Shown here: piece after piece, positions 1 to 8,938 of the stretch
How positions within the stretch are numbered: the stretch's first letter is position 1
Layout: each line of letters opens with the position of its first letter
Source: an uncultured Bacteroidales bacterium
GTDB lineage: Bacteria; Bacteroidota; Bacteroidia; Bacteroidales; JAUNSR01
DNA: 47,360 nucleotides
Direction: 5' to 3'
NCBI GenBank assembly: GCA_947074105.1
Contig: CAMTON010000019.1
Span: forward strand, 1 to 47,360
The notes under the pieces: generated by a model
Told to the model about the DNA's origin: nothing
Seen by the model: only the letters and a program-made list of their open reading frames with translations
The model's database searches: none
Made by a program: the position numbers and the translations under genes

Positions 1-1391
1 GATATTTTGGCATCAACTACCTTATAGGGTATGCGGCTTTCCTCTATTACCGCGCCTTCAAGATCAAGATACTCAAGGGTTCCTCTCCATGATTCATAAT
101 CATTGTCAAAAGCTCCGCACATCCGTCTTAATATACGGATATCATCGCTGTTGATCTTTCCTTCTATCTTAAGTTTTGTCAGATTCCTTTTCTCTTTTTC
201 TGAAAGAGCAGAAGAAAGCATTCCCGCTTTTTTAAGTATAATCTTTTTAGTTGTCTTTTCTTTGTCATCTTTCGGTTCTATACCTATTATCATATCGGAG
301 ATATAGGGATGTGAATCATATCCTTTGTTTATGATATCTGTTCGGTAGTATCCGTTCTGATATCCGTTCCAGCCAAGATTGAAATGCAGATAATCGCCGT
401 CGTATCCGTCGCATACGAAAGAATGCTCATAGGCGGAGACTATGACGGGGCGCATATCGCTTATCTCATTATAAAGCAGGGTATAGAAACTGTCGTAAGT
501 GATTCTTTTTGATGATATATACACACATGACGATTTATAATCGAAATGATTTATAAGTGCTTTTTTCAGTTTGGTGCTGCTGGCTGAAGTTATTATTTCT
601 CCGAAATTTGATGAAACAGCCACACTTGTGGCAATCATAAGTTCTCCTATCGGAATTATTTCATTTTCATCAGTTACAGTTTCTTTATAGTTATCCTTAA
701 AAAGATCCCAGTTAAGGTTTACGGTAGAAAAATCGAGTTCAAGTTCCTTCGGACTGTTTCCGGCCCAGAGATATTTGTTTTTTCCGCTTCCTTTTTGCGG
801 ATATTTATAATAGTGCATTATATGTGCAAGGGAAACCGCTACACAGCCGACTACGCTTTTTTCATCACTGTCGTTTACGGGACAGAAATAATTATACGGG
901 CTTTTCTGCCCCCACGCAGTTTTACCGAGAAGTATCGGCGTAGTAATATTCTTGCCCATAAAATAAGTCTTGTTGTTTTCTTTAAACGCAGATCTTTCTT
1001 TGGCAAGTTTTTCAAGATCGGCCACATATCCTTTTATCATATTACTGACAAAAGGCCCGTATTCCTTTCCCATAGTCGATTCAAAGGAGTAGGCAAGAAC
1101 GGGATTTCTCATATACGGGAAATAACGTGAAGAAGCAATGATTACGAACATCTTGTTCTTATGATCGGAATATATATGGAAATCATCTTCTGTAACTTCG
1201 GCTTTAAAAGAAGACGGGTTGACTTTTACATTATGACCTTTAAGGAAATCGATGGCGGCGTTTCTTTCGATACTGTTGTTCAGAGTATCGCTTTCTTTAT
1301 TTACGTCAGGGTAACTGACAGACATATTTTGAGAAAAAGCTATGCTGATAAAGAATAATAACGATATTATAAGACCTGATCCTGAATTCAT
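1..1391 (-). CDS. C10 (streptopain-like) cysteine peptidase with BspA-type LRR, 3' end cut by window
   Basis: Secreted cysteine protease, read from an ATG at 1391 and open to the left edge (463 codons present). Residues 1-20 form a signal peptide (hydrophobic run ending AFS-Q). A propeptide-like region follows. The C10 catalytic domain carries an oxyanion Gln in TAWGQKSPYN (about residue 162), the nucleophile Cys183 in VGCVAVSLAHIM, the catalytic His323 in EHSFVCDGYDG, and the family's Gly/Trp stretch LGWNGYQNGYY. After about residue 390 the sequence becomes LTKLKIEGKINSDDIRILRR and then LEYLDLEGAVI, which is how LRR_5/BspA repeats begin in Bacteroidales. This is therefore a peptidase-LRR fusion whose repeat region runs off the window. 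A weak -7 candidate (reverse of 1435-1442) lies upstream. All catalytic motifs are present, so it is probably active; its substrate is unknown. Confidence 0.85.
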   Translation of the reverse strand, partial: MNSGSGLIISLLFFISIAFSQNMSVSYPDVNKESDTLNNSIERNAAIDFLKGHNVKVNPSSFKAEVTEDDFHIYSDHKNKMFVIIASSRYFPYMRNPVLAYSFESTMGKEYGPFVSNMIKGYVADLEKLAKERSAFKENNKTYFMGKNITTPILLGKTAWGQKSPYNYFCPVNDSDEKSVVGCVAVSLAHIMHYYKYPQKGSGKNKYLWAGNSPKELELDFSTVNLNWDLFKDNYKETVTDENEIIPIGELMIATSVAVSSNFGEIITSASSTKLKKALINHFDYKSSCVYISSKRITYDSFYTLLYNEISDMRPVIVSAYEHSFVCDGYDGDYLHFNLGWNGYQNGYYRTDIINKGYDSHPYISDMIIGIEPKDDKEKTTKKIILKKAGMLSSALSEKEKRNLTKLKIEGKINSDDIRILRRMCGAFDNDYESWRGTLEYLDLEGAVIEESRIPYKVVDAKI

Positions 1392-1606
1392 ATTCTATCT
1401 GACTAATCATCAATATAATATCTAACATCCGACACGAAAGTAAAAACTTAAGATGTGACATAAATATCATAATTTTAATATTTATTATCACTTGATGTAT
1501 ATACTATGTATATCTGAATCAAATATTTTAAATGATATCTTCTTTTCAACTTTAATCACTACATAAGGTTATAAGTAAAACATTCAGATTTATAATATAT
1601 ACCATT

Positions 1607-2290
1607 ATGATTACAGATTACAAAACTGATACTTTTCAGACTAAGTCAGGAAAAGAGTTAAGCATAACTTTTCTGCATCATGCTTCTCTTATTTTTAAAT
1701 TCGGCAGTCTTTATATCTATATCGATCCGGTAAGTGATTATCTGGATAATAAAATAGATTTTAGGGCATTTCCGAAAGCCGATTATATTTTCATTACTCA
1801 TGAACACTGGGATCATTTCAATCCCGAAACAATAGCTGAGATAAAAAAGGCAGATACAAAGATTATTGTAAATCCTAATGTGGGGAAATTACTTCACGAA
1901 GGGACTGTGATGAAAAACGGTGATCATCTTAAACTGACTGAAGATATATCGGTTGACGCGGTTCCGGCTTATAATATTACACCGGGGCATCTTGAATATC
2001 ATCCGGAAGGAAGAGATAACGGATACGTGTTTGATATAGATTCGATGAAGATATATGTAAGCGGTGACACTGAGGATATTCCGGAACTTAAAAACCTTAA
2101 AGATATATATATCGCTTTTCTTTCAGTAAATCAGCCTTATACAATGACTGTCGAACAATGTGTTGCAGCAGCAAAGGTGATTATACCGAAAATACTTTAT
2201 CCGTATCATTTTCACGGTACCGATGTTGAAAAGATCGCTGAAGCACTTAAAGGTTCCGGTATAGATGTAAGAATAAGAGATATGGGTTAA
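1607..2290 (+). CDS. UlaG-like MBL-fold metal-dependent hydrolase
   Basis: A 227-residue metallo-beta-lactamase-fold protein without signal peptide, so cytoplasmic. The metal-binding motif HEHWDH is at residues 65-70. A third ligand region HLEYHPEG lies near residue 128, the bridging Asp is in SGDTED near 150, and the last His is in PYHFHG near 203. Length and motif order match the short UlaG/YtnP-like (Lactamase_B_3) branch rather than true beta-lactamases. It stands alone, divergent from the peptidase gene and convergent with umuC. The substrate cannot be told from sequence; relatives act on lactones, phosphodiesters or sugar-lactone phosphates. Confidence 0.85.
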   Translation: MITDYKTDTFQTKSGKELSITFLHHASLIFKFGSLYIYIDPVSDYLDNKIDFRAFPKADYIFITHEHWDHFNPETIAEIKKADTKIIVNPNVGKLLHEGTVMKNGDHLKLTEDISVDAVPAYNITPGHLEYHPEGRDNGYVFDIDSMKIYVSGDTEDIPELKNLKDIYIAFLSVNQPYTMTVEQCVAAAKVIIPKILYPYHFHGTDVEKIAEALKGSGIDVRIRDMG

Positions 2291-2317
2291 AGGATCTTTT
2301 TTTCTTTTAACAGAGAT

Positions 2318-3604
2318 TTATTCCGGTTTTTCTTTTTTGTCGTTGCAGTTTACTATTATCGCATCTTTTATATTTGTTGAAAAACAACGGGACAGATGTT
2401 CATTCTTAAGATGCCATTGACGTGTAAAGCCCTGGGCCAGCAGACGGAGCTTTTCCCTGCCCAGGGAATCATTGTATCCGTCAATAGTTTTCATAAGTTT
2501 ATTATGTTTATCCCTGTCAATGGTATCAAAAAGATTTCCCTGAACCTGATCATCAGGAACGAAGTTCTGAACCATGACACCGGCCTTGCTGTAAAGAGTG
2601 TCGGGTTTATAAATCTCTTTAAGTATAATATTGGCATATTTCACTATTTCTATAGTGGAATTCGTTGCTACCGGAAGCTCTATTATCTTTGATTCATATA
2701 CCTGACTGATATCTGTTCTGAAACGGTTTGTCCTTATATAGACATAAAGCTCACGTGCACAGGAGTTCTGTTTTCTGAGTTTATATGCGCATTTGGAAGC
2801 AAAGTTTGAAACAGCTTCCGACAAAGGGACAAATTCGGATATATATTGTCCGAAAGTGCGGCTTGTAACGATTGATTTCTTTCGTTCGGGAGATGTGTCG
2901 ATATCAAAACACTTTTCACCGTTAAGCTCTTTCCAGGTACGAAGACCTGTTACAGACATTTTCTGCTTTACCCAGTTCTGATTGGTTTTGGCAAAGTCGA
3001 GGGCGGAATGTATTCCGTAGGAATGAAGCATTACAGAAAGGCGTCGCCCTATCCCCCATATTTCATCAACGGGTGTACGGTGAAGCGCATCAAGTATTTC
3101 CGTTTCTGTTTTAAGGACACAGACGCCGTTATAATCTTTAATCTTTTTTGCTGAATGGGATGCTATCTTGGCAAGAGTCTTTGTTTTTGCAATGCCTATC
3201 CCTACAGGCATACCTGTCCATTGTTTTACGGTTTGACGTATATGGATGGCAAACTCTCTTATATCTTCGTTACGGTATTCCTCAAGTCCGAGAAAAGCTT
3301 CATCGACGGAATATATTTCAACATCAGATGCAAAACCGGAAAGAATACTCATTACACGCTTTGACATATCGCCGTAAAGCACATAATTGGAAGAAAAGAC
3401 AGCAAAGTCTTTCTCTCTGAAAAGATCTCTGTATTTATATGCTACAGCTCCCATCGGGACGCCAAAAGCTTTTGCTTCTTCCGATCGCGCTATTACGATT
3501 CCGTCATTATTACTAAGCACAACGACAGGTCGTCCTTCAAGAGAAGGATCAAAAACTCTCTCGCAGGAACAGAAAAAATTATTGCAGTCAATAAGTGCTA
3601 TCAT
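2318..3604 (-). CDS. umuC: Y-family DNA polymerase V subunit UmuC
   Basis: Error-prone translesion polymerase subunit of 428 residues, close to the usual UmuC length (about 420). The palm carboxylates are visible: Asp6 in ALIDCNNFF and the SVDEAFLGL motif near residue 98. The steric-gate region [11 protein letters not shown] is also present. A helix-hairpin-helix segment (DEIWGIGRR) and little-finger domain follow. It lies 25 bp downstream of umuD on the same strand, so the two form the usual SOS-inducible umuDC operon. Activity would be expected to need RecA-stimulated self-cleavage of UmuD. No truncation is seen. Confidence 0.93.
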   Translation of the reverse strand: MIALIDCNNFFCSCERVFDPSLEGRPVVVLSNNDGIVIARSEEAKAFGVPMGAVAYKYRDLFREKDFAVFSSNYVLYGDMSKRVMSILSGFASDVEIYSVDEAFLGLEEYRNEDIREFAIHIRQTVKQWTGMPVGIGIAKTKTLAKIASHSAKKIKDYNGVCVLKTETEILDALHRTPVDEIWGIGRRLSVMLHSYGIHSALDFAKTNQNWVKQKMSVTGLRTWKELNGEKCFDIDTSPERKKSIVTSRTFGQYISEFVPLSEAVSNFASKCAYKLRKQNSCARELYVYIRTNRFRTDISQVYESKIIELPVATNSTIEIVKYANIILKEIYKPDTLYSKAGVMVQNFVPDDQVQGNLFDTIDRDKHNKLMKTIDGYNDSLGREKLRLLAQGFTRQWHLKNEHLSRCFSTNIKDAIIVNCNDKKEKPE

Positions 3605-3629
3605 AAACGGAAACGGCGGTTTATTTATT

Positions 3630-4064
3630 TTACTTCTTTTTTATAACATATGTGACAACTCCCCATACCTGAAAGTTGCTCTGGTCTTCAATCTTTATAG
3701 GGCGGTATTCAGGATTGGCAGGATAAAGCCATATACCGTCCTGTCGTATCGCAAGTCTTTTAAGAGTAAACTCACCGTCGATATAGGAAACTACTATTTT
3801 GCCGTCTGAAGGAGTTATGGCTTTGTCTACAATAAGAATATCACCGTCTTCTATCCCCTCTTCTATCATTGAATTTCCGGTAACGCGGGCACAAAATGTC
3901 GCGGCAGGATGTCGGATAAGTTCTTTATTAAAATCAATGGAACTTCCCATATAGTCCTGGCACGGAGACGGGAATCCGGCGGCAATAGCCGATTCGATAA
4001 AAGGCAATCTTACCTCTTCTGTTATATTTTCTATTTCACTAATTGTAACTACAGCTTCTTTCAT
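3630..4064 (-). CDS. umuD: UmuD-like S24 self-cleaving translesion accessory protein
   Basis: LexA/UmuD-family serine peptidase of 144 residues that has a short N-terminal arm instead of a DNA-binding domain, so UmuD rather than LexA. The likely cleavage bond is Ala-Gly in AIAAGFPSP (about residues 28-36). The catalytic Ser is in GNSMIEEG and the Lys in TLKRL. It is first in the umuDC operon. A perfect TATCTTTG (reverse of 4069-4076), the Bacteroidota -7 consensus, ends only 4 nt before the start codon, suggesting a leaderless or nearly leaderless mRNA. No other Met occurs before the cleavage site, so the start is well fixed. Confidence 0.92.
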   Translation of the reverse strand: MKEAVVTISEIENITEEVRLPFIESAIAAGFPSPCQDYMGSSIDFNKELIRHPAATFCARVTGNSMIEEGIEDGDILIVDKAITPSDGKIVVSYIDGEFTLKRLAIRQDGIWLYPANPEYRPIKIEDQSNFQVWGVVTYVIKKK

Positions 4065-4387
4065 GCCGCAAAGATAATCGCTTTATCAATTATTTACGCA
4101 GTCATAAAAGCAATTCACACAAGCTTTGCGAATTATTATAAAAACAGATAATATTCAATATTCGCACCGTCGATGTCTCTGTACTTGAAATGAATTAAAC
4201 CATTATTAAATTAAATAGATTCATCGTTATGTACAATTACTTATATATTATGCTGAATATTATTATAGTGTTTATGTATCTGCACTATACGTTGTCCCTG
4301 TTATAACTTAATTAAATAGTATGGCTGTAATCAGTAAACAGAAAAACGGAGATTTTTATTCACGACATTAAGCATAAAATAAGAATA
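4065..4387. promoter_or_regulatory. Intergenic region with umuDC promoter and possible operator
   Basis: This 323-bp gene-free stretch lies between the tolC stop and umuD. It holds the umuD -7 box (4069-4076) and an imperfect 23-bp inverted repeat at 4112-4134 whose arms start AATTC and end GAATT, about 50 bp upstream of the umuD start. The position fits an SOS or repressor operator, but I do not recognise a known LexA box. A weak 7-bp inverted repeat (TATAGTG/CACTATA, 4264-4289) and AT-rich sequence fill the rest. I see no convincing terminator for the efflux operon. Confidence 0.4.
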
Positions 4388-5701
4388 TTATTCTTCCGTG
4401 TTTATTATAGGACCAATATTTTCACCTATATCGATCATCAGTTTAAAATATGAAACTCTGTAGTTTATCTCTTCCTGCATAAGGAATAGCTCACTGTTAA
4501 CCGCATTGGTTGAAGCAGTAAGCAGTTCAAGATTTGTAATCGCGCCAGATTCATAATTCACCATTGCCTGCTCATAAGCCTTATCCGCAACCATCTTCTG
4601 CACTTTAAGCTGTTGGATTCTGGCATAAGCGGAAACAAAAGAGAGATAACTGTCGGCAACCTGTGAGGTGATCTCTTTTTTTGCAAGCTCTATTGCATTG
4701 AGGGCCTTATTTACGTCAAGTTTCCCGAGAGATCTCTGACGAGCTCTTTTACTTCCTTCATAAATCGGGACATGCAGAGTGGCACCCGCAGAATAATTGA
4801 ATCTCAGATCATCAATACTCGGTTCATAACCATTCTTACCACCGGCAGAAGCACTTACGCTTAAAGTGGGGTTGAGAATTCGGTCGCCTGCTTTTCTCTG
4901 CTCCTGAGCAAGGTCGTATTGTTTTCTTATTATCCTCATTTCCACTCTGTTTACAAGAGCATAATCTATAAGTTCGTCAAGATCCATATTTTCCGCTATC
5001 TTACTAAAGTTCATTGACATATGAGTACTGTCATTAATTATCGTATCGGTAAGAAGGCTAAGTGAGACATATTGTTTTTCCTTTACGGTATTAAGTGCGA
5101 TAAGTTCAGTCTTAATGGAGTTATAACTCGAACTTGTGTTCAGATAATCGAAGTTTGTAGCAGAACCGGTGTTTCTCTTAATTTCTGTCATTTTAAGCAG
5201 CACTGCATAATCTTCAAGCTGACGTTCCTTGACATTTATGGAGTATTTGGCATAAGCAGTCATAAGATAGCTTTCAATAGTCTGAAGCGAAAGGTTCTGA
5301 ATAAGCTGATTAAGCTCCAGTACGGCAAGTTCTTTCTGAATTCTTGCTGCTTCAATCTTTGGTCGTGATTTACCGAAATCCCATATAAGCTGAGAAACCG
5401 AAATTCCCAAAGAGGTATTATTATGAGCCTGAATATTTATGGTACGTCCGTTCATCGTAAGTTTCGAAATCGGATCAAGCCACAGATAAGAAGCGGTTCC
5501 GGCAACGGAAGGAAGATATACATCCTGTTGTATCTTCTTATTGACCTCAGCGATATCGATATCATCCTGCGCTTTTTTCACTGTGGGATATGTTGTGACA
5601 GCTCTGTCGACGGCATTCCGTAAAGTAAATATCGCAGTATCAGACTGAGCGCCTAAAGAAACAGAAAGGAAGATTAAAAATAATATCGTTATTGTTCTCA
5701 T
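4388..5701 (-). CDS. TolC-family outer membrane efflux protein
   Basis: A 437-residue outer-membrane channel of a tripartite drug exporter. The signal peptide is MRTITILFLIFLSVSLGAQS. Two tandem outer-membrane-efflux repeats follow, rich in heptad-like helices (for example ALNAIELAKKEITSQVADSYLSF and the later YEQAMVNYESGAITNLELLTA, shown here only as landmarks). The conserved turn GAITNLELL is typical of TolC relatives. It is the last gene of the operon hlyD-emrB-tolC, one base after the MFS stop. The channel would dock on the HlyD-type adaptor encoded two genes upstream. Confidence 0.92.
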   Translation of the reverse strand: MRTITILFLIFLSVSLGAQSDTAIFTLRNAVDRAVTTYPTVKKAQDDIDIAEVNKKIQQDVYLPSVAGTASYLWLDPISKLTMNGRTINIQAHNNTSLGISVSQLIWDFGKSRPKIEAARIQKELAVLELNQLIQNLSLQTIESYLMTAYAKYSINVKERQLEDYAVLLKMTEIKRNTGSATNFDYLNTSSSYNSIKTELIALNTVKEKQYVSLSLLTDTIINDSTHMSMNFSKIAENMDLDELIDYALVNRVEMRIIRKQYDLAQEQRKAGDRILNPTLSVSASAGGKNGYEPSIDDLRFNYSAGATLHVPIYEGSKRARQRSLGKLDVNKALNAIELAKKEITSQVADSYLSFVSAYARIQQLKVQKMVADKAYEQAMVNYESGAITNLELLTASTNAVNSELFLMQEEINYRVSYFKLMIDIGENIGPIINTEE

Positions 5702-5702
5702 G

Positions 5703-7274
5703 TCAGTGATTGTTTACTTTATTGGATTTTTTCTTTACAGATATGAATATCACCGGAATTATGGCAAGAAACGTGACTATTGCTCCTAAAAGAAAATCAT
5801 CATTAAGTCCGCTTATATAAGCTTCCGTGTCAAGCCACTGGATTATATAGCTTTTTCCCTTATCTATTGCATCGGCATGATTTTCCGACCCGACCTTTGA
5901 ATAAAAGAATGATAGTTTTTCAACACTCTGATTGTATACAGTACCTACATAATCAATGGATTCCGAATACATCTGTTTGTGATAAGTACGTCTTACAGCC
6001 AAAGTATAAGTAAAAAAAGAAACCCCTATACTTCCACCGATCTGACGCATTATATTGACGATACTCGAAGCCTGCGCCATATTAATGGCATTAATCTCCC
6101 TTATAGCCACGGCAATAAGGGGCGGATAAAGTATTCCCATTCCCGCACCTCTTAAAATCATGCTGTGTGAAATAAATTCACGAGTGGTCTGAAGCGAGAA
6201 TCTGTAATTCATAAGAAAACTGCCGGAAAGAAGTATCAGACCGAAAATTATGACAAGACGAGCATCGACAAACTTTATTATTCTTGTTGATGCCGGAGAA
6301 ACGAATGCCTGAATTATCCCCACCGGAAGAAATATCAGACCTGTCTGAAAAGCGGAATAACCTAGTGTATCCTGCATATAAAGGGGTATAAGGAATGTAC
6401 TACCAAACATTCCAAGAGCGAATATAAGAATCACGATATTGGAAAAGGCGAAAGTTCGGTTCTTAAAGAGCCGTATGTTGATGAGAGGGTAATCAGAACT
6501 TAGCTCAGCTACTATAAAAAGCAAAAAGGAAAGTGCCGATAACCACATGCAACCCATAACAACTGGATCTTTCCATCCCATGGCATTAGTAGAAGAGTTT
6601 ACACGTGAAAGTCCGTAAAGAAATACCGGAAGAAATATTGATGAGGTTACTAGTCCCGGAATATCAAGTTTCAATTTTGAGTCGAGCTTATATCTTCTTT
6701 GTACTATAAGTGTGAAAATAGCGGAAAAAACACCTATCGGGACATTTATATAGAATATATAATTCCAGTTAAGATTGTCAACAATATATCCTCCGATCAT
6801 CGGGCCGAATGAAACTGATGCAGCCGTAGCTATAGACCACAGACCAAGCGCCATGCTTCTTTCATTGGGAGGAAATACCGACGTAACTATAGACATACCC
6901 ACAGGCATAAGTATTCCGCCTCCGAAACCTTCTATAACACGCCAGAAGATAAGTTCTCCTATTGATGTAGAATTACCACACATAAAAGATCCGGCCGTAA
7001 ATATGATAAGACCTATTATAAAAATGTCCTTATATCCGAATCTGTTTGAAAGCCATCCCGTTGTAGACAGTATGGTTGCCAAAGAAAGCATATAACCCGT
7101 AAGTATCCATTCCGCTGTATTCATTGAAGCTCCCAAAGTACCCATTATAACAGGAAGAGCTGTATTGACTACCGTAGCGTCTAACACCGCCATAAAAGTG
7201 GTAATCATCACATTTACAAGAATGATCCACTTATAAACAGGTGATTCTGTTGCTATCGAAGCGGATATATTCAT
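5703..7274 (-). CDS. DHA2-family MFS drug exporter, EmrB/QacA type
   Basis: Proton-driven multidrug exporter of 523 residues with about 14 predicted membrane segments, the DHA2 count. Motif D1 is seen as LDATVVNTALPVI (about residues 31-43), motif A as GWLSNRFGYKD and motif C as the glycine-rich FGGGILMPVGMSI. There is a short charged C-terminal tail (SVKKKSNKVNNH). It lies 3 bp after the HlyD-type adaptor and one base before tolC, so translation is probably coupled. Membrane topology with the adaptor and TolC suggests export from the cytoplasm straight across the outer membrane. The substrate is unknown. Confidence 0.93.
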   Translation of the reverse strand: MNISASIATESPVYKWIILVNVMITTFMAVLDATVVNTALPVIMGTLGASMNTAEWILTGYMLSLATILSTTGWLSNRFGYKDIFIIGLIIFTAGSFMCGNSTSIGELIFWRVIEGFGGGILMPVGMSIVTSVFPPNERSMALGLWSIATAASVSFGPMIGGYIVDNLNWNYIFYINVPIGVFSAIFTLIVQRRYKLDSKLKLDIPGLVTSSIFLPVFLYGLSRVNSSTNAMGWKDPVVMGCMWLSALSFLLFIVAELSSDYPLINIRLFKNRTFAFSNIVILIFALGMFGSTFLIPLYMQDTLGYSAFQTGLIFLPVGIIQAFVSPASTRIIKFVDARLVIIFGLILLSGSFLMNYRFSLQTTREFISHSMILRGAGMGILYPPLIAVAIREINAINMAQASSIVNIMRQIGGSIGVSFFTYTLAVRRTYHKQMYSESIDYVGTVYNQSVEKLSFFYSKVGSENHADAIDKGKSYIIQWLDTEAYISGLNDDFLLGAIVTFLAIIPVIFISVKKKSNKVNNH

Positions 7275-7277
7275 AAG

Positions 7278-8363
7278 TTACTTTTTTTCTATTTTTATAT
7301 TTGCAGACATTCCGGAAACAAGCTTATGATTTTTCTTTTGCTCCTCATCACCTTCAACACTTTCGATGGAAATTTTAAGAGGGATACGCTGGGTGACTTT
7401 TGTATAATTACCCGAGGCATTATTAGGAGGGACAAGAGCAAATTCGGAAGCCGCATTATCACCTATATAATATATCTGACCATAAAAAGTAAGCTTATCG
7501 TAAGCATCTAAAGTGAATTTGACTTCTTGTCCCAATGATATGTTCTTAAATTTCGTTTCTTCCAGATATACAGCCACCCAAATATCATTCCCGCTGTTAA
7601 GTGTGAATACATTCTGACCTGCATTTACTATATCTCCTGCAAGACACCATCGTTTGCCAATAATGCCGCTTGTAGGAGCTGTCACATGATAATAAGAAAG
7701 ATCGGTGGCAATAGTACGTGCATCCGCCTTGGCCGCTTCAGCAGACATTTGGGATGAAATGATTGAAGCTTCGGCTGAAGAAATCTTATTCTTTGCTATT
7801 TCCACTCTCAGTCGCGCACTTTTCCAGTTCTCTTCATTGGTCTGAAATTCTTCAAGCGGAATGGCATCTCCCTGATACTGAGCTTTCGCACGGTTATAAT
7901 TTATAGCAGCCAGTTTCTCGGCCACTATTTCCAGTTCAAGTTCCTTTCCTGCATCAGAAAGAGCAAGTTTTGCCACTTCGACTTCCGAAATAATCTGATT
8001 ATACTGTGCTATAGCCGCATCATGACGCGAAACGACAGTCCGGGAATCTATAGAGAAAAGGGTATCTCCGATAGTAACGGAATCACCCTCATGAACATAA
8101 AGTCTTGTTATGCGTCCGGAAACTTGAGGAGCCACATCTATCCTGTAAGAATCCAGATTAGCATCATCAGAAGTAATATATTTTCTGTAATTAAGCCACC
8201 ACAATAAAGCAAGAACAATAGCTATAGCCACTATTATTAACATTACTATCATCCTAAGTTTAGATTTATGGTTTTGCGGCTTATTTTCAGATATATTTTC
8301 AGGAGCCGGAGCTGCCGGCTGCCGGTCCGGAGTTGAAGTAGAATTGGTTGTGGCAGTATCCAT
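7278..8363 (-). CDS. HlyD/EmrA-family periplasmic adaptor
   Basis: Membrane-fusion protein of the efflux operon, 361 residues from the ATG at 8363. That start is chosen because residues 1-35 are the low-complexity polar tail (TATTNSTSTPDRQ) typical of EmrA relatives, followed by one TM helix (MIVMLIIVAIAIVLALLWW). The frame extends to 8543, but the extra N-terminus looks like untranslated promoter sequence. The lipoyl half-motifs are VAPQVSGRITRLYVHEGDSV and VTAPTSGIIGKRW, flanking a helical hairpin of about 100 residues. A beta-barrel domain and a C-terminal GMSANIKI complete the family pattern. First gene of the operon. Confidence 0.92.
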   Translation of the reverse strand: MDTATTNSTSTPDRQPAAPAPENISENKPQNHKSKLRMIVMLIIVAIAIVLALLWWLNYRKYITSDDANLDSYRIDVAPQVSGRITRLYVHEGDSVTIGDTLFSIDSRTVVSRHDAAIAQYNQIISEVEVAKLALSDAGKELELEIVAEKLAAINYNRAKAQYQGDAIPLEEFQTNEENWKSARLRVEIAKNKISSAEASIISSQMSAEAAKADARTIATDLSYYHVTAPTSGIIGKRWCLAGDIVNAGQNVFTLNSGNDIWVAVYLEETKFKNISLGQEVKFTLDAYDKLTFYGQIYYIGDNAASEFALVPPNNASGNYTKVTQRIPLKISIESVEGDEEQKKNHKLVSGMSANIKIEKK

Positions 8364-8938
8364 TCGGTTTAGTTTTATTGATTCCCTTTTAAACATTAAA
8401 ACAATAGACGATTTGTAAAGTTTATTTGTTTGAAATTTTATTAATAAAATTACCAAACGATACATTTCATATAAATCTACATAAATGAAATAGCCAATAG
8501 TATAAATACATTTTTCAGTCGAAAACCCATATAATACATACAATATTGCCGTATATTAAATTTTATAAATTTTAATTATATATCATCCTTTGCTTACTGA
8601 ATAAGGATTAAATCAAACTGAAATTATTATTCTACATACAACATTTATCAGCATAATTATACTACAAAAGTGATCAACCATGCTGTATGAAAAAATAGTC
8701 CAAAACCTTCTTTGCAGAACCTACAACATTGATTAGCAACATATTGAAACAACACACTATATTATATTTTGAATATTGTATAAAATAAAAAAATTCACTT
8801 TGTATTATTTTGTTATCAATAAGGACTTTATTTTTATCCGTGAAATTTGTTTTACATATATTTACTTTTGTTGAATTAATATGACATTTATTTGCCGATT
8901 AGATTAAATTTTTATCATCTAACATCAATGGAACTATT
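8364..8938. promoter_or_regulatory. Divergent intergenic region between efflux operon and susC
   Basis: A 575-bp AT-rich region without a credible gene. The efflux side holds the 8428-8458 inverted repeat described separately. On the susC side TACTTTTG (8863-8870) fits TAnnTTTG, with TTTG at 8846-8849, but the 13-bp gap between them is too short for the usual 19-21, so this promoter is only tentative. Nothing else stands out apart from runs of A and T. Confidence 0.4.
8428..8458. promoter_or_regulatory. 31-bp inverted repeat, probable operator of the efflux operon
   Basis: Arms GTTTG...CAAAC flank the perfect 18-bp palindrome AATTTTATTAATAAAATT (8434-8451). The element ends 65 bp upstream of the adaptor start codon. 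Size and symmetry suit a dimeric TetR- or MarR-type repressor, yet no such regulator is encoded in the window. The low complexity of the core means chance symmetry cannot be excluded. Confidence 0.45.

Noticed and set aside
4264..4289. TATAGTG/CACTATA inverted repeat as an efflux-operon terminator
   Set aside because: Only 7 bp, AT-rich, no T-tract and over 90 bp from any relevant gene end.
5931..5945. ATTGTATACAGTACC inside the EmrB-type gene resembles the AraC operator core
   Set aside because: It lies within coding sequence, the ATTAC half-sites at 21-bp spacing are absent and there is no promoter beside it.
8364..8543. N-terminal extension of the HlyD-type adaptor starting at 8543
   Set aside because: The extra 60 residues are Tyr/Ile-rich without family similarity and would cover the inverted repeat; the ATG at 8363 gives the normal EmrA start.
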